DNA from: Nocardia testacea NBRC 100365
Lineage (GTDB): Bacteria; Actinomycetota; Actinomycetes; Mycobacteriales; Mycobacteriaceae
Direction: 5' to 3'
NCBI RefSeq assembly: GCF_000308775.1
Contig: NZ_BAGJ01000273.1
Coordinates: forward strand, 1 to 64,000
DNA: 64,000 nt
Positions 1-8,576 of the stretch are shown piece by piece. Below the pieces are notes generated by a model. It was not told the origin of the DNA. It worked only from the letters and a program-made list of their open reading frames with translations, and made no database searches. The translations under genes and the position numbers were made by a program. Positions within the stretch are counted from its first letter, which is position 1; every line of letters starts with the position of its first letter.

Positions 1-668
1 CGCACCGCCGCGTCCGGGTCGGTGAGGGCGCCGGCCAGTGCCGCGCTCGCCTCGTCACCGGGTATCTCCGCGATCGCAAGCACCGCGCGCCGCCGGATGG
101 CGGCGTCCGCGGCGCCCAGCCCGGCCACCACGCCGGCCAGGCCGTCTCCGCCGGCTCGGGCGAGCGCCCAGCGCAGCGCCCCGGCGACATTCGGATCGGA
201 TTCGGTGAGAACCGCCCCGGCCAGCAATTCGGTGGACACCGGAGCATCCTCGGCCGAGGCCAGGGCGGTCCGCTGCCGGCGCGCGGCACTCGGCGACTCG
301 AGCCCGTGCAGCAGTTCCACGATGCGCAGGACATCCGGCCAGCCCGCCGGTGTCGAGGCATCGACGGTCCGGAGCCGGTCGAGAAGCTCCTGTTCCCGTC
401 GCACCCGCGCCTCGGTCCGCTCGATCAGAGCGCTCACCAGTTCCGCCGGGGTGAATGCGGGGTCCTCGAGCGCCCGCCCGACCTCCCGTAACGACAGGCC
501 CAGCGAGCGCAGGCTTTCCACATGGAAGATCCGCCGGATATCGGCGGGGGCGTACTCGCGGTAGCCGCCGACGGTGCGACCGGTCGGCCGCACCAGCCCG
601 AGGGAGTCGTAGTGCCGCAGCATCCGGGTACTCACCCCCGAGCGGCGCGCCACCTCACCGATCAGCAT
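1..668 (-). CDS. MerR-family regulator with C-terminal HEAT-like repeats (partial)
   Basis: The protein begins MLIGEVARRSGVSTRMLRHY, the classic MerR winged-helix start (residues 1-70), followed by a helical dimerisation stretch. From about residue 120 the chain becomes alanine-rich paired helices resembling HEAT or armadillo repeats. The frame runs open to the first base of the window, so the C-terminus is missing. The ATG overlaps the stop of the upstream HEAT-repeat gene by 7 bp, so the two are co-transcribed and probably translationally coupled. MerR proteins activate from promoters with over-long spacers, and a matching dyad lies upstream of the operon. The HEAT-like tail replaces the usual small ligand pocket and may sense a protein or large ligand; that is inference. 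Confidence 0.8.
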   Translation of the reverse strand, partial: MLIGEVARRSGVSTRMLRHYDSLGLVRPTGRTVGGYREYAPADIRRIFHVESLRSLGLSLREVGRALEDPAFTPAELVSALIERTEARVRREQELLDRLRTVDASTPAGWPDVLRIVELLHGLESPSAARRQRTALASAEDAPVSTELLAGAVLTESDPNVAGALRWALARAGGDGLAGVVAGLGAADAAIRRRAVLAIAEIPGDEASAALAGALTDPDAAV

Positions 669-1345
669 GCGGCCGGTCCGGCGCGTTCGGGACCGAGCGC
701 GATGATCCGTTTCGCCTCGGCGATATCGGGGTCGAAACCGGCCTCCGGGTCGCGCAGCAACCGTTCGGTGGCGCGGGCATGCGCGCGCACCGCCGGATCC
801 GGTCCGGCCGACCTGGCCCGGACGGCCGGACCGGCGTGGTCGCCGAGCGCGACCAGTGCCCGGCTGAGACTCAGCTGGACGGTCCGGTCGCCGCGCCCCA
901 GCTGGGTGGCCAGTTCCGCGGCCAGCTCCTCCTGCTCGCCGTCGGGCACCAGGACCACGGCAGCTCGCCAGGCGCTCCGGGCGACCTCGTCGTCGGCGTC
1001 GCGCAGCAGCGATCGGGTGATCGCCGGCCAGACGGACCTGTCGCCGATCTTGGACAGGGTGTGCAGCGCCTGGCTCCGGGCCTGCGCGCCCGCGGCACTC
1101 AGTTCCGCGCGCAGTGCCGGCACGGTGATGTCGGCCGGATGGCGGGTCAGGGCCCAGGTGAGCATGTCGCGGACGTAGAAGTCGGGTTCGATCGCGCACC
1201 GCGCGATCAGCGGGCCGACGAGGCCGGGCACGGGGTTCGTACCGGCGGCCAGCGCCGCCTGCAGCCGGGTCGACGAGGCCGGGGCGTGCAACGCCTCGAG
1301 CAGGCGCGTATCGGGTGAATCGATTATCGGGTCGATGGGGACCAC
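662..1345 (-). CDS. HEAT-repeat protein
   Basis: A 227-residue soluble protein built almost entirely of Ala/Leu/Arg helical hairpins (for example around residues 60-75, 90-105 and 125-140), typical of HEAT/armadillo-type repeats used for protein-protein contacts. No catalytic motif is visible. It is first in an operon with the MerR-HEAT regulator, with a 7-bp overlap, so the two products may interact or derive from one split gene. The start is uncertain: the GTG at 1345 lies inside the AGGAGG-like ribosome site at 1344-1350, and no better in-frame ATG or GTG follows closely. Function unknown. Confidence 0.65.
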   Translation of the reverse strand: MVPIDPIIDSPDTRLLEALHAPASSTRLQAALAAGTNPVPGLVGPLIARCAIEPDFYVRDMLTWALTRHPADITVPALRAELSAAGAQARSQALHTLSKIGDRSVWPAITRSLLRDADDEVARSAWRAAVVLVPDGEQEELAAELATQLGRGDRTVQLSLSRALVALGDHAGPAVRARSAGPDPAVRAHARATERLLRDPEAGFDPDIAEAKRIIALGPERAGPAAC

Positions 1346-1362
1346 CTCCTGCGCTCAGTGAA

Positions 1363-1385
1363 GACCTTGTCACAGTGTCAGGGTC
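1363..1385 (-). promoter_or_regulatory. MerR-type operator/promoter
   Basis: An imperfect inverted repeat of two 10-bp arms (8 of 10 matching) around a 3-bp centre lies just upstream of the MerR/HEAT operon. On the minus strand it reads TTGACC, then 19 bp, then TTCACT: the over-long 19-bp spacer with a central GACACTGTG-like dyad typical of MerR-controlled promoters. It suggests autoregulation by the adjacent MerR protein. Confidence 0.6.
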
Positions 1386-1547
1386 AAATCCGTGAGGTCC
1401 GGGCCGCCGCGCGCGGGTGCCGTCGATACCCCGCCCCGGCCCCGCGTGGTGTCACCGGATCGGTATGCCGGAATGTATTGGGCGCCTTGCCCGGATGGGG
1501 TATACCTGCGGGGTACCGACCGCACGACCCCACGAGGAGCATCCGCC

Positions 1548-2360
1548 GTGTCCGACGGCTCTATCGATCTGCGTACCGATGTCGCGCATCCCGCGCGCAT
1601 GTACGACTACTTTCTGGGTGGCAAGGATTCCTACGATGCCGACCGAGCCGCGGCCGAGCAGGCACTGCGCGATTTTCCGGCGGTCCGGCTGACCGCGCGC
1701 ACCAACCGCGAGTTCATGCGACACGCCACCCGTTTCCTCACCGAGCAGGGAATCCGCCAATTCCTCGATATCGGTACGGGTATCCCCACCGAGCCCAATC
1801 TGCACCAGGTCGCCCAGAGCCTGGCACCGGACTCGCGGGTGGTCTACGTCGACAACGACCCGATCGTCCTCGCCCACGCGCGGGCGCTGCTGGTGAGTAC
1901 CGAGCAGGGCCGTACCGCCTACATCCAGGCCGACGCGGGGGATCCGGAGGCCATCCTCGCCGCGCCGGAACTGCGCGCGACGCTGGACCTGTCGCAGCCG
2001 GTGGCGGTTTCGCTCATGGCGGTGCTGCATTTCGTGCCCGGTGATGTGTACGAGATCGTGAACACGCTGATGGCTCCGCTGGCGCCGGGTTCGTATCTGG
2101 CGATGTCACATGTCACGACGGAGTTCGACGAGGGGCCCGACGATCCCGACGGTATGGCCCGGCTGTTGCAGGTCTACGTGGATCGCGGAATTCCGGTGCG
2201 GCCGCGGACCCGCGCGGAGGTGGCCCGGTTCTTCGATCAGCTGGAACTGGTGGAGCCGGGTGTCGAGGTGATCCACCGATGGCGCAACTCGGGTATCGAG
2301 CATCCGCCGAGCCATGACAAGAAGGTGTCGCTCTACGGTGCCGTGGGCCGGAAGGTCTGA
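1548..2360 (+). CDS. SAM-dependent methyltransferase (Methyltransf_19/DUF574 type)
   Basis: The 270-residue product carries ARMYDYFLGGKD at about residues 16-27, the signature of a large actinomycete family of S-adenosylmethionine-dependent methyltransferases formerly called DUF574. The glycine motif LDIGTGIPT (about 73-81) forms the SAM-binding loop and is followed by an acidic VYVDNDPI strand. The GTG at 1548 is chosen because GAGGAG lies 8 bp upstream and the product then has the usual family length; a longer reading frame upstream lacks family similarity. The substrate is unknown. The 3' end overlaps the end of the convergent YihY gene by 28 bp. Confidence 0.85.
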   Translation: MSDGSIDLRTDVAHPARMYDYFLGGKDSYDADRAAAEQALRDFPAVRLTARTNREFMRHATRFLTEQGIRQFLDIGTGIPTEPNLHQVAQSLAPDSRVVYVDNDPIVLAHARALLVSTEQGRTAYIQADAGDPEAILAAPELRATLDLSQPVAVSLMAVLHFVPGDVYEIVNTLMAPLAPGSYLAMSHVTTEFDEGPDDPDGMARLLQVYVDRGIPVRPRTRAEVARFFDQLELVEPGVEVIHRWRNSGIEHPPSHDKKVSLYGAVGRKV

Positions 2361-3387
2361 GACTGACCGGCGCCCGGCGGGAGTGCTCGTGGCCGGGCAC
2401 CGGTAGCGGTTCCGGCCACCAGGGGCGGCTCGACGGGGACCGCGTCGTGGTCCGGTTCGGTGACGGCCGGGATCCGACGCTGTTCCCGATCGTCACCGAT
2501 GCTCTCCGCGGCGGGTGGCGCGGGACGGCGTGCCCGCTGGGCATCGACCACCGCGCCCAGCAGCACCGCGAAATTGGCGACCCACAGCCAGACGAGGAAT
2601 ACGACCGCCGCCGCCAGGGAACCGTAGACCTTGTCGAAGGAGTCGAAATGCGCGGCATAGAACGACAGGCCGGCCGAACCGGCCAGCCATACTCCGACCG
2701 CCAGCGCGCTGCCCGCGGTGAACCAGCGCAACGGCTGCCCGGAAACATTGGGCGCCAGCCGATACAGAAGTGACAGCGCGAAACTCGCTACCAGGGCGAG
2801 CACGATCCACCGCAGTATCGACCAGATTCCGTGCACGAACGGCAGACCGGCGAGAACTCCGCCGTACCGTCCGGCCATGCCGTTGGTGACCACGAAGCCC
2901 AGACCGGTGAACACCATCAGCGAGATCAGGACCACGCTGAGCGACAGCTGCAGAAGTACCGTCCTGAGCCGGGATCGGCTCTCCACCACGGAATACAGCG
3001 CATTGGCGGCCCGGATGAACGCGCCGATATAGCCAGACGCCGTCCACAGCCCGGACACCAGTCCCGCGATCGCGATCGGCGCCGACCAGACCCGTACCTG
3101 TTCGAGATGGCGTACCGAATCGGCGAGCAGCGTCCGGCTGCCCTGCGGACCGACATGGCTCGCCGCGCCCGCGAGCGCACCGGTCGGCTCCGGCCCGGCC
3201 CGGCCAGGCCGAGGACGGCGACGGTGAGCAGCAGGGCCGGAAAGAGCGACAGCATACTGTAGTACGTCAGTGCCGCCGCCCAGTCCGACAACTCGTCCGA
3301 CCACGCCGCCCGCACTGTGCGAACCAGAATCCGGAACTCGCCACTGCGCAGCACTCGCACGCGCACTCCGCGCCACCGCCGATCCAT
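2333..3387 (-). pseudogene. YihY/BrkB-family inner membrane protein, frameshifted
   Basis: The N-terminal half (reading from the ATG at 3387, SDWAAALTYYSMLSLFPALL) and the C-terminal half (GLVSGLWTASGYIGAFIRAA and onward, with several hydrophobic helices) both match the YihY/UPF0761 membrane family, but they sit in different frames. The switch falls at about 3190-3215, in the GC-only run where the first frame reads LGLAGPG and the other continues as TGALAGAASHVG. A single-base indel would restore a protein of about 350 residues with six or so membrane segments. Either the gene is broken or there is a sequencing error in the GGCCC-rich run. The ribosome site GGAGG lies 11 bp before the ATG; GTG 3399 and TTG 3396 are alternative starts. 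Family members are integral membrane proteins of unclear transport role. Confidence 0.75.
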
Positions 3388-3460
3388 CCCCGGCAACACC
3401 TCCGGTTCTCTCGGCTACCCGCGCCGTGCGCTGCGCAAACGCGATCCTGCCCGGTGGCTC

Positions 3461-4267
3461 TCACATATGCGAGCCGCCGTCGACGCGGATCTCGGTCCCG
3501 GTGACGAAATAGGCATCCGGTGAGCCGAGCATCGCCACCACCGCGGCCACCGCGTCGGGTCCGGCGAAGGGTGCCCCCGCGGGCAGCGGCAGGGCGGGTG
3601 TGGCCTTGGCGAACAGTGCGATATCGGCATCGGCGGGCAGCCCGGGGCCGAGGCTCTGACCGGACGCGCCACTGCCGTCGGTCATGCCGGACGAGATGGA
3701 GCCCGGCTGAACGGCATTGAACCGGATGCCCTGCCGCCCGAACTCCATCGCCAGCGCGTGCGTCATCGCCTGGATACCGCCCTTGGACGCGGCATAGGCG
3801 GACATGTAAGGGTGGGCGAACGCCGCGGAGGTAGAACTGAAATTCACGACCGCGGGGTCGTTCCCGGCCCGCAGCGCGGCCAGGGATTCGCGCGTGACCA
3901 CGAAAGTGCCGACGAGGTTGATCCGCAGGATCTGCTCGAATTCCGCGACCGAGGTCTGTTCGAAATGTGCCGACCGCAGGACACCGGCCGCATTCACCAG
4001 GGTGTCGAGCCCGCCGAGCCACCGCAGGGCGTCGGCCACTCCGGCGCGGACCGACTCCTCATCCGCGATATCCATGATCGATGTGCTCAGTCGCGCCCGG
4101 TCGGGACCGGCCTTGGCCGCGGTGTCCTCGAGGCCGGCCGCGCTGATATCGGCGGCGACCACCCGGCCGCCTTCCCGCAGTATCCGCAGCGTCGTGGCCT
4201 GTCCGATACCGGATCCGCCGCCGGTGACGAGGACGCGGCGGCCGTCGTATCGCTGGAGTTCGGTCAT
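3461..4267 (-). CDS. SDR-family NAD(P)-dependent oxidoreductase
   Basis: A 268-residue classical short-chain dehydrogenase. TGGGSGIG (about 15-22) is the cofactor loop, DTLVNAAG (about 88-95) the NNAG-type motif, a serine near residue 145 and Y158-x3-K162 the catalytic set, and VTGTEIRVDGG closes the fold near the C-terminus. The ATG at 4267 follows AGGAG by 7 bp; the longer upstream frame is not needed. It is transcribed divergently from a thioesterase with a 157-bp shared upstream region. The substrate, probably a secondary alcohol or ketone, cannot be told. Confidence 0.9.
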   Translation of the reverse strand: MTELQRYDGRRVLVTGGGSGIGQATTLRILREGGRVVAADISAAGLEDTAAKAGPDRARLSTSIMDIADEESVRAGVADALRWLGGLDTLVNAAGVLRSAHFEQTSVAEFEQILRINLVGTFVVTRESLAALRAGNDPAVVNFSSTSAAFAHPYMSAYAASKGGIQAMTHALAMEFGRQGIRFNAVQPGSISSGMTDGSGASGQSLGPGLPADADIALFAKATPALPLPAGAPFAGPDAVAAVVAMLGSPDAYFVTGTEIRVDGGSHM

Positions 4268-4424
4268 GGGAGGGCTCCTGTCGGAAGTCGGGCTCGGTGG
4301 GCGGAACGAACGGTGCTCCGCCCGACTCCCGAGGATGCTGGCCCGCGCCGCCGCCCGGCCGTGCGATTCCATTGAGTGGGCAGTCGCCTCAGGACCCGGC
4401 GCGCAGCCCTCGAGAATCACGCGT

Positions 4425-4928
4425 ATGAGCGATGGACTCCCCACACCGGAGCAGCTGACCGCGCTACCCGGGACGATGACCGGGACGGTCACCGCCGAGA
4501 CACTGGACGGCGGTGACCATATGAATGTCGTGCAGTACCTGCGCTGGGGCACCGAAGGGGCCGATACGCTCGTCCGCGCGGTCGGTATCGACGACACCTA
4601 CCGCGCCGAGCGGCAGATGGGCCTGTTCACCGCCCGGCACCATCTGTCCTACACCAGCGAACTACGCGAAGGTGATCGGTTCGCGGTGGCCGGACGCATC
4701 CTCGACCGCAGCGCCAAAGCCGTGCACATGATGACCTTCCTCGTCGATACCGGCCGCGGCCGGATCGCCAATACGCTGGAGATCCTGCTGATCCACGTGG
4801 ACCTGCGGCACCGGCGTGCGGTCGAGCTGCCCGCGGATATCGCCGACTCGCTGGACGAGCACATCGCCCGCTCCCGGGCACTGCCCTGGGCGGCTCCGCT
4901 CTGCGGCGCCATCGGCATCCGGCGCTGA
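4425..4928 (+). CDS. Hot-dog fold thioesterase family protein
   Basis: A 167-residue protein with the layout of acyl-CoA thioesterases of the 4-hydroxybenzoyl-CoA thioesterase/YbgC kind: GDHMNVVQYLRWG near residue 29-41 matches the substrate-pocket helix start (where HMN replaces the usual D-x-x-G-H-V-N motif), followed by beta-strand-rich segments (ARHHLSYTSELREGDRF). It probably hydrolyses acyl-CoA thioesters in the cytosol. The start ATG at 4425 has only a weak ribosome site; the ORF continues far upstream but only antisense to the SDR gene. It is divergent from that SDR, suggesting shared control. Confidence 0.75.
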   Translation: MSDGLPTPEQLTALPGTMTGTVTAETLDGGDHMNVVQYLRWGTEGADTLVRAVGIDDTYRAERQMGLFTARHHLSYTSELREGDRFAVAGRILDRSAKAVHMMTFLVDTGRGRIANTLEILLIHVDLRHRRAVELPADIADSLDEHIARSRALPWAAPLCGAIGIRR

Positions 4929-5051
4929 CGGCCCGGGCCGGGAGCTCGGCAGGAGAAGCCGCTCGCCGGCGGCACAGGATCGAGCGGTAGCCGTCGCCCG
5001 CGGCCGTCGCGTACCGGCGGCGGGGACCGCGGGCGGGTACCGCTTCGCGAG

Positions 5052-6131
5052 TTACCGGGTCAGTCCGGCGCCGGCCGCACCGGCGGTGAGTGCTTCGAGA
5101 CCGAACGCTTCGACGGGGCCCAGCGCACCGGCGCCGCGCAGACCACCGTCGAGCGCGGTCTGCGCACCCCAGGCGAGGATGGACGCGGTGAAATCGTAGG
5201 GGTCTCCACCGGTCAGGGTGACCGATGCGAGATTCGAACCGGCCGCGTCCGACACTTCGGCCACCACCCATGTCCGGGTGCGGGAGCGCGCGGTGGCCGC
5301 CGGACCCCCGGTGGATCCTTTGACGATCCGGGTCAGCGCACTCTCGGCCAGTCGTCGCACCGGGCCGATCCGGGCCAGGGTGCCGGTGAGCAGCGAGGTG
5401 ACCCGTAGACCGTGCGCCGCCCCGCCGGGCATACCGAGGTAGACGTCGGCGTCACGCAGCTGCGGATAGGAACGGGGGAGCGCGAAATGTTCCGAACCGG
5501 GCACCGACGCGCCGGTGAGCTCGCGGCCGGCGACCTCGAAACCGCGGACCCGCGCGGCCGTGCGCTCGGGGACGACCCGGCCGCCACGCAGCGCGAAACC
5601 TCCTTCGAAGAGCATGCCCGCCATCGAGGCCCGGGTACCGCCACTGGTGCCGGGGTCGGTGATGAAATAGCCGATCTCCGCGCGGACCGCCTCCGGCGCT
5701 TCGGCCAGCGCGAGACCGGCGGCCAGATTGCCGGGGACGTAGTCGTAGCCGAACGCGGTGAGCAGGCCGACGCCCGCCCGGCGGGCCACGTCGTCGTGCT
5801 CGAAGACGGTCCGGATGAACGGGCCCTCACCGGTGGAGTCGAAATAATGCGCCCCGGCCTCGACGGCCGCGGCCAGTGCGGGGCTGCCGTAGCGCAGGAA
5901 CGGCCCCACGGTGCTGATCAGCACATCGCCGGGACCCAGCAGGGCCCGGACCGAATCCGGGTCGGTCACATCGGCCACGGCGGTGTCGGCGCCGCCGAGG
6001 TCCGCGGCCAATTTCTCCAGGGCGGCCGCATTGCGTGCGGCCAGGACGGGCGCGGCGCCCCGGCCGACCAGGGTCTCGGCGATCAGCCGGCCGGTGTAAC
6101 CGGTGGCTCCGAACAGAACGATCTTCGGCAT
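5052..6131 (-). CDS. Saccharopine dehydrogenase-like / trans-acting enoyl reductase family protein
   Basis: The product (359 residues) begins with a Rossmann loop GATGYTG (about 8-14), then AARN and VADVTDPDSVRALL, and DVLISTVGPFLRYG near residue 75-88, all characteristic of the saccharopine-dehydrogenase NADP-binding domain family. In mycobacteria related proteins act as stand-alone enoyl reductases for lipid synthesis, while others are of unknown role. The C-terminal half is beta-rich and less conserved. ATG 6131 has GGGAAG 8 bp upstream; a GTG one codon earlier is possible. It lies 60 bp downstream of the phosphatase gene on the same strand, so it may be read through from that operon. Confidence 0.75.
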   Translation of the reverse strand: MPKIVLFGATGYTGRLIAETLVGRGAAPVLAARNAAALEKLAADLGGADTAVADVTDPDSVRALLGPGDVLISTVGPFLRYGSPALAAAVEAGAHYFDSTGEGPFIRTVFEHDDVARRAGVGLLTAFGYDYVPGNLAAGLALAEAPEAVRAEIGYFITDPGTSGGTRASMAGMLFEGGFALRGGRVVPERTAARVRGFEVAGRELTGASVPGSEHFALPRSYPQLRDADVYLGMPGGAAHGLRVTSLLTGTLARIGPVRRLAESALTRIVKGSTGGPAATARSRTRTWVVAEVSDAAGSNLASVTLTGGDPYDFTASILAWGAQTALDGGLRGAGALGPVEAFGLEALTAGAAGAGLTR

Positions 6132-6194
6132 CACTGGTACTTCCCTATCTGTACTCGGTGCGGCAGGACATGGTTGCGCGGTGCGGCCGAACGG

Positions 6195-7469
6195 TCATTC
6201 GAGCCGGTCGCGGGGATGCTCCGGCCCCGGCAGGTGCAGGGCCAGCAGCGCCGTGTCGTCGGTGACACCGGGGCCGAACGAATCGAGTAGGGCGGTGATC
6301 GCGGAGACGGTGTCGCCGGCCGACGCGGGAGCGAGATCGCGGGCGAAGTCGAGCAGCGCCGACTCCCCGTAGAAGCCCGCGGCGGTGCGGGCCTCGGTGA
6401 GTCCGTCGGTGTAGAGCAGCAGCGTCGCGCCGGGTTCCAGGACGAAGGTCACCGTCGCGACCGCCGCGTCGGGGAACACCCCGACCAGTTGCCCCCCGGG
6501 AGTGTGCAGGTAATCGGCCGTGCCGTCGGCGCGCAGCAGCAGGGCCGGGGGATGCCCGCCGGAGGCGAGGGTGACGGTGGCGCGGGGGCCGGCGACGCTG
6601 TCGGTCAGCGTGAGCCGGCCGTAGATGACGGTGCAGAAACGGGGATGGCCGCGGCGGTGGTCGCGCACCATGGTGGTGTTCAGATGCCGCAGGACCGCGG
6701 TGGGATCCGAATCGTAGACCGCGGCAGCACGCAATGTGTACCGGGCGAGCGAGGTGATGGTGGCGGCGACGGCGCCCTTGCCGCAGACGTCACCGAGAAA
6801 GAAGCCCCAGGTACCCGGGGAGATGGGGAACAGGTCGTAGAAGTCGCCGCCGACCTCGTCGGGGGAGGCGGGGTGGTAGTGCGCGGCGACATCGGCTCCG
6901 GGGACCTGCTCGAGTGCCGCGGGCAGCAGCGTGCGCTGCAGGGTCTCGTTCAGCCGCTGCAGGCGTTCGCGGTCGCGTTCGACCTCCCGGCGTGCGCGCA
7001 GCAGTTCGGTCTCGTAGGCGCGGCGCTCGCGGGCGTCGAACACCGTGGTCCGGATCAGCATCGGCTCCTCGTCCGTCCCGGTCTTCACCGTGGAGGTCAC
7101 CAGGACGGGCAGCCGCGAGCCGTCGGCGGTCCGGAGTTCGAGCGCGATCCCACTGATCTGGCCCTGCATCCGTAGCAGCGGCGCGAAATGGGTTTCGTGG
7201 TAGAGCCGGCCGCCGACGGTGAGCAGATCGCTGAAGTGACGGCGGCCCACCAGGTCTTCGCGCCGGTAACCGAGCCAGCCCAGCAACGTCGAGTTGATCT
7301 TGGCGATCCGCCCGTCGAGCAAGGTGGACAGATAGCCGCAGGGGGCGTTCTCGTACAGGTCTTCGACGTCGTCCTCCAACAGGGCGGTGAACTCCGCGCG
7401 CTGCTCCGGATCGTCCGGTTCGAACCCGGCGCGTTCCGGTCCCGAGCCGCCCGCGCGGCACATCATCAT
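6195..7469 (-). CDS. PAS-domain PP2C/SpoIIE-type serine phosphatase, RsbP-like
   Basis: The 424-residue protein has an N-terminal PAS domain (about 35-150: NAPCGYLSTLLDGRI, then INSTLLGWLGYRREDLVGR), a charged coiled-coil linker (about 150-180) and a SpoIIE/RsbU-type PP2C phosphatase domain. The metal motifs are GGDFYD (207-212), GDVCGKG (226-232), ASGGHPP (302-308), DGLTEAR (355-361) and TDDTALL (403-409). Such phosphatases dephosphorylate an anti-anti-sigma factor and so release a sigma factor. The ATG at 7469 overlaps the stop of the RsbQ-like hydrolase gene in an ATGA junction and lacks its own ribosome site, so translation is coupled. This arrangement matches the Bacillus subtilis energy-stress pair RsbQ/RsbP. 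No sigma factor or anti-sigma gene is next to it. Confidence 0.9.
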   Translation of the reverse strand: MMMCRAGGSGPERAGFEPDDPEQRAEFTALLEDDVEDLYENAPCGYLSTLLDGRIAKINSTLLGWLGYRREDLVGRRHFSDLLTVGGRLYHETHFAPLLRMQGQISGIALELRTADGSRLPVLVTSTVKTGTDEEPMLIRTTVFDARERRAYETELLRARREVERDRERLQRLNETLQRTLLPAALEQVPGADVAAHYHPASPDEVGGDFYDLFPISPGTWGFFLGDVCGKGAVAATITSLARYTLRAAAVYDSDPTAVLRHLNTTMVRDHRRGHPRFCTVIYGRLTLTDSVAGPRATVTLASGGHPPALLLRADGTADYLHTPGGQLVGVFPDAAVATVTFVLEPGATLLLYTDGLTEARTAAGFYGESALLDFARDLAPASAGDTVSAITALLDSFGPGVTDDTALLALHLPGPEHPRDRLE

Positions 7470-8287
7470 GATAGGTCGCGCACGAAGCCGGCGATCGCGG
7501 CGGCGGTCTCCTCGGGAGCCGCCAGTTGTGGACAGTGCCCGGTCGCGGTGAGGGTCACCAGCCGGCTGCCGGGGATGCGGGAATGCACGAACTCGCCGAC
7601 GCCCGGCGGGGCGATCGCGTCGTTCGAGCACTGTGCGACCAGTGTCGGAACCCGCACGGCCGCGAGATCGTCGCGATTGTCGGACAGGAACGTCACCCGG
7701 GCGAAGATCCGGGCGATCTCCGGATCGGTGCGGCAGAACGTCGTCTCCAGCTCCTGCGCGAGCTCCGGGCGCTCCGGGTTACCCATGATCACCGGTGCCA
7801 TTGCTCCTGACCAGCCCAGATAGTTGGCATCCAGCGATTCGAGCAATTCATCGATATCGTCGGCACCGAAGCCGCCCCGGTAGCCGCTCGCCGGGTCGTC
7901 GATGAAGCAGGGGCTCGGCGCAAGCAGCACCAGGCCCCGGAACAACTCCGGCTCCGCCGTCGCGGCCAGCACGCCCATCATGGACGCCACCGAGTGGCCG
8001 ACCAGGACCACCGGACCCATATCGATCGCCCGGCACACCTGCCGGATGTCTTCGGCGTAACCGTCCATCGTCGAGTAGCGTCGCGGGTCCCACGCCGACA
8101 GATCGGACCGGCCGGAGCCCACGTGATCGAACAGGACGACTTCGAACTCCTGCGCCAGCAGGGGCGTCACCAGACGCCACAGGCCCTGATCGCAGCCGAA
8201 ACCGTGCGCGAGGACCACCACCGGCGCTCCGGTGCGACCGGTGACGACCACACGATTTCTCTTCAGCACATCGACCACAGACCTCAT
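7466..8287 (-). CDS. rsbQ: RsbQ-like alpha/beta hydrolase
   Basis: A 273-residue alpha/beta hydrolase closely resembling Bacillus RsbQ: AHGFGCDQGLWR (27-38) is the oxyanion-hole region, followed by VVLFDHVGSGRSDLSA (50-65) and YSTMDGYAEDI. The nucleophile sits in GHSVAS (Ser99), and Asp223 (SND) and His251 (TGHCPQL) complete the triad. APSPCFIDDP and NYLGWSGAMAPVIMGNPERPEL are family-specific stretches. In Bacillus RsbQ binds or turns over a small hydrophobic molecule and activates the PAS phosphatase RsbP. Here the two genes overlap by 4 bp, so the same partnership is expected. ATG 8287 is used; GTG codons 3-6 codons downstream are possible starts. Confidence 0.9.
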   Translation of the reverse strand: MRSVVDVLKRNRVVVTGRTGAPVVVLAHGFGCDQGLWRLVTPLLAQEFEVVLFDHVGSGRSDLSAWDPRRYSTMDGYAEDIRQVCRAIDMGPVVLVGHSVASMMGVLAATAEPELFRGLVLLAPSPCFIDDPASGYRGGFGADDIDELLESLDANYLGWSGAMAPVIMGNPERPELAQELETTFCRTDPEIARIFARVTFLSDNRDDLAAVRVPTLVAQCSNDAIAPPGVGEFVHSRIPGSRLVTLTATGHCPQLAAPEETAAAIAGFVRDLS

Positions 8288-8576
8288 CCTCGCAGAACTA
8301 CCCCGGCGGACCGCGCCCAGACGGTCGCCCCGGCATACTTCGCTTTGTGGACCATCGGGCGGTCACCGGCGCGGGGAACCCGTCCGCCGGACGCCGCTCC
8401 GCGCCCACCGGCTTCGGGACGGTCCGGACTCTTCCCATGCCGGGAGAGTCGTCGTCATCGCATGGCGGACCACGACGTTTCACACTGTTCACATGTCTGT
8501 GTGCGTCATATCGGGGATGCCGGCCGAACCGACCCACGGTCCGGCCCGGCCGCGGTGACGACAAGCGGGGACATCG

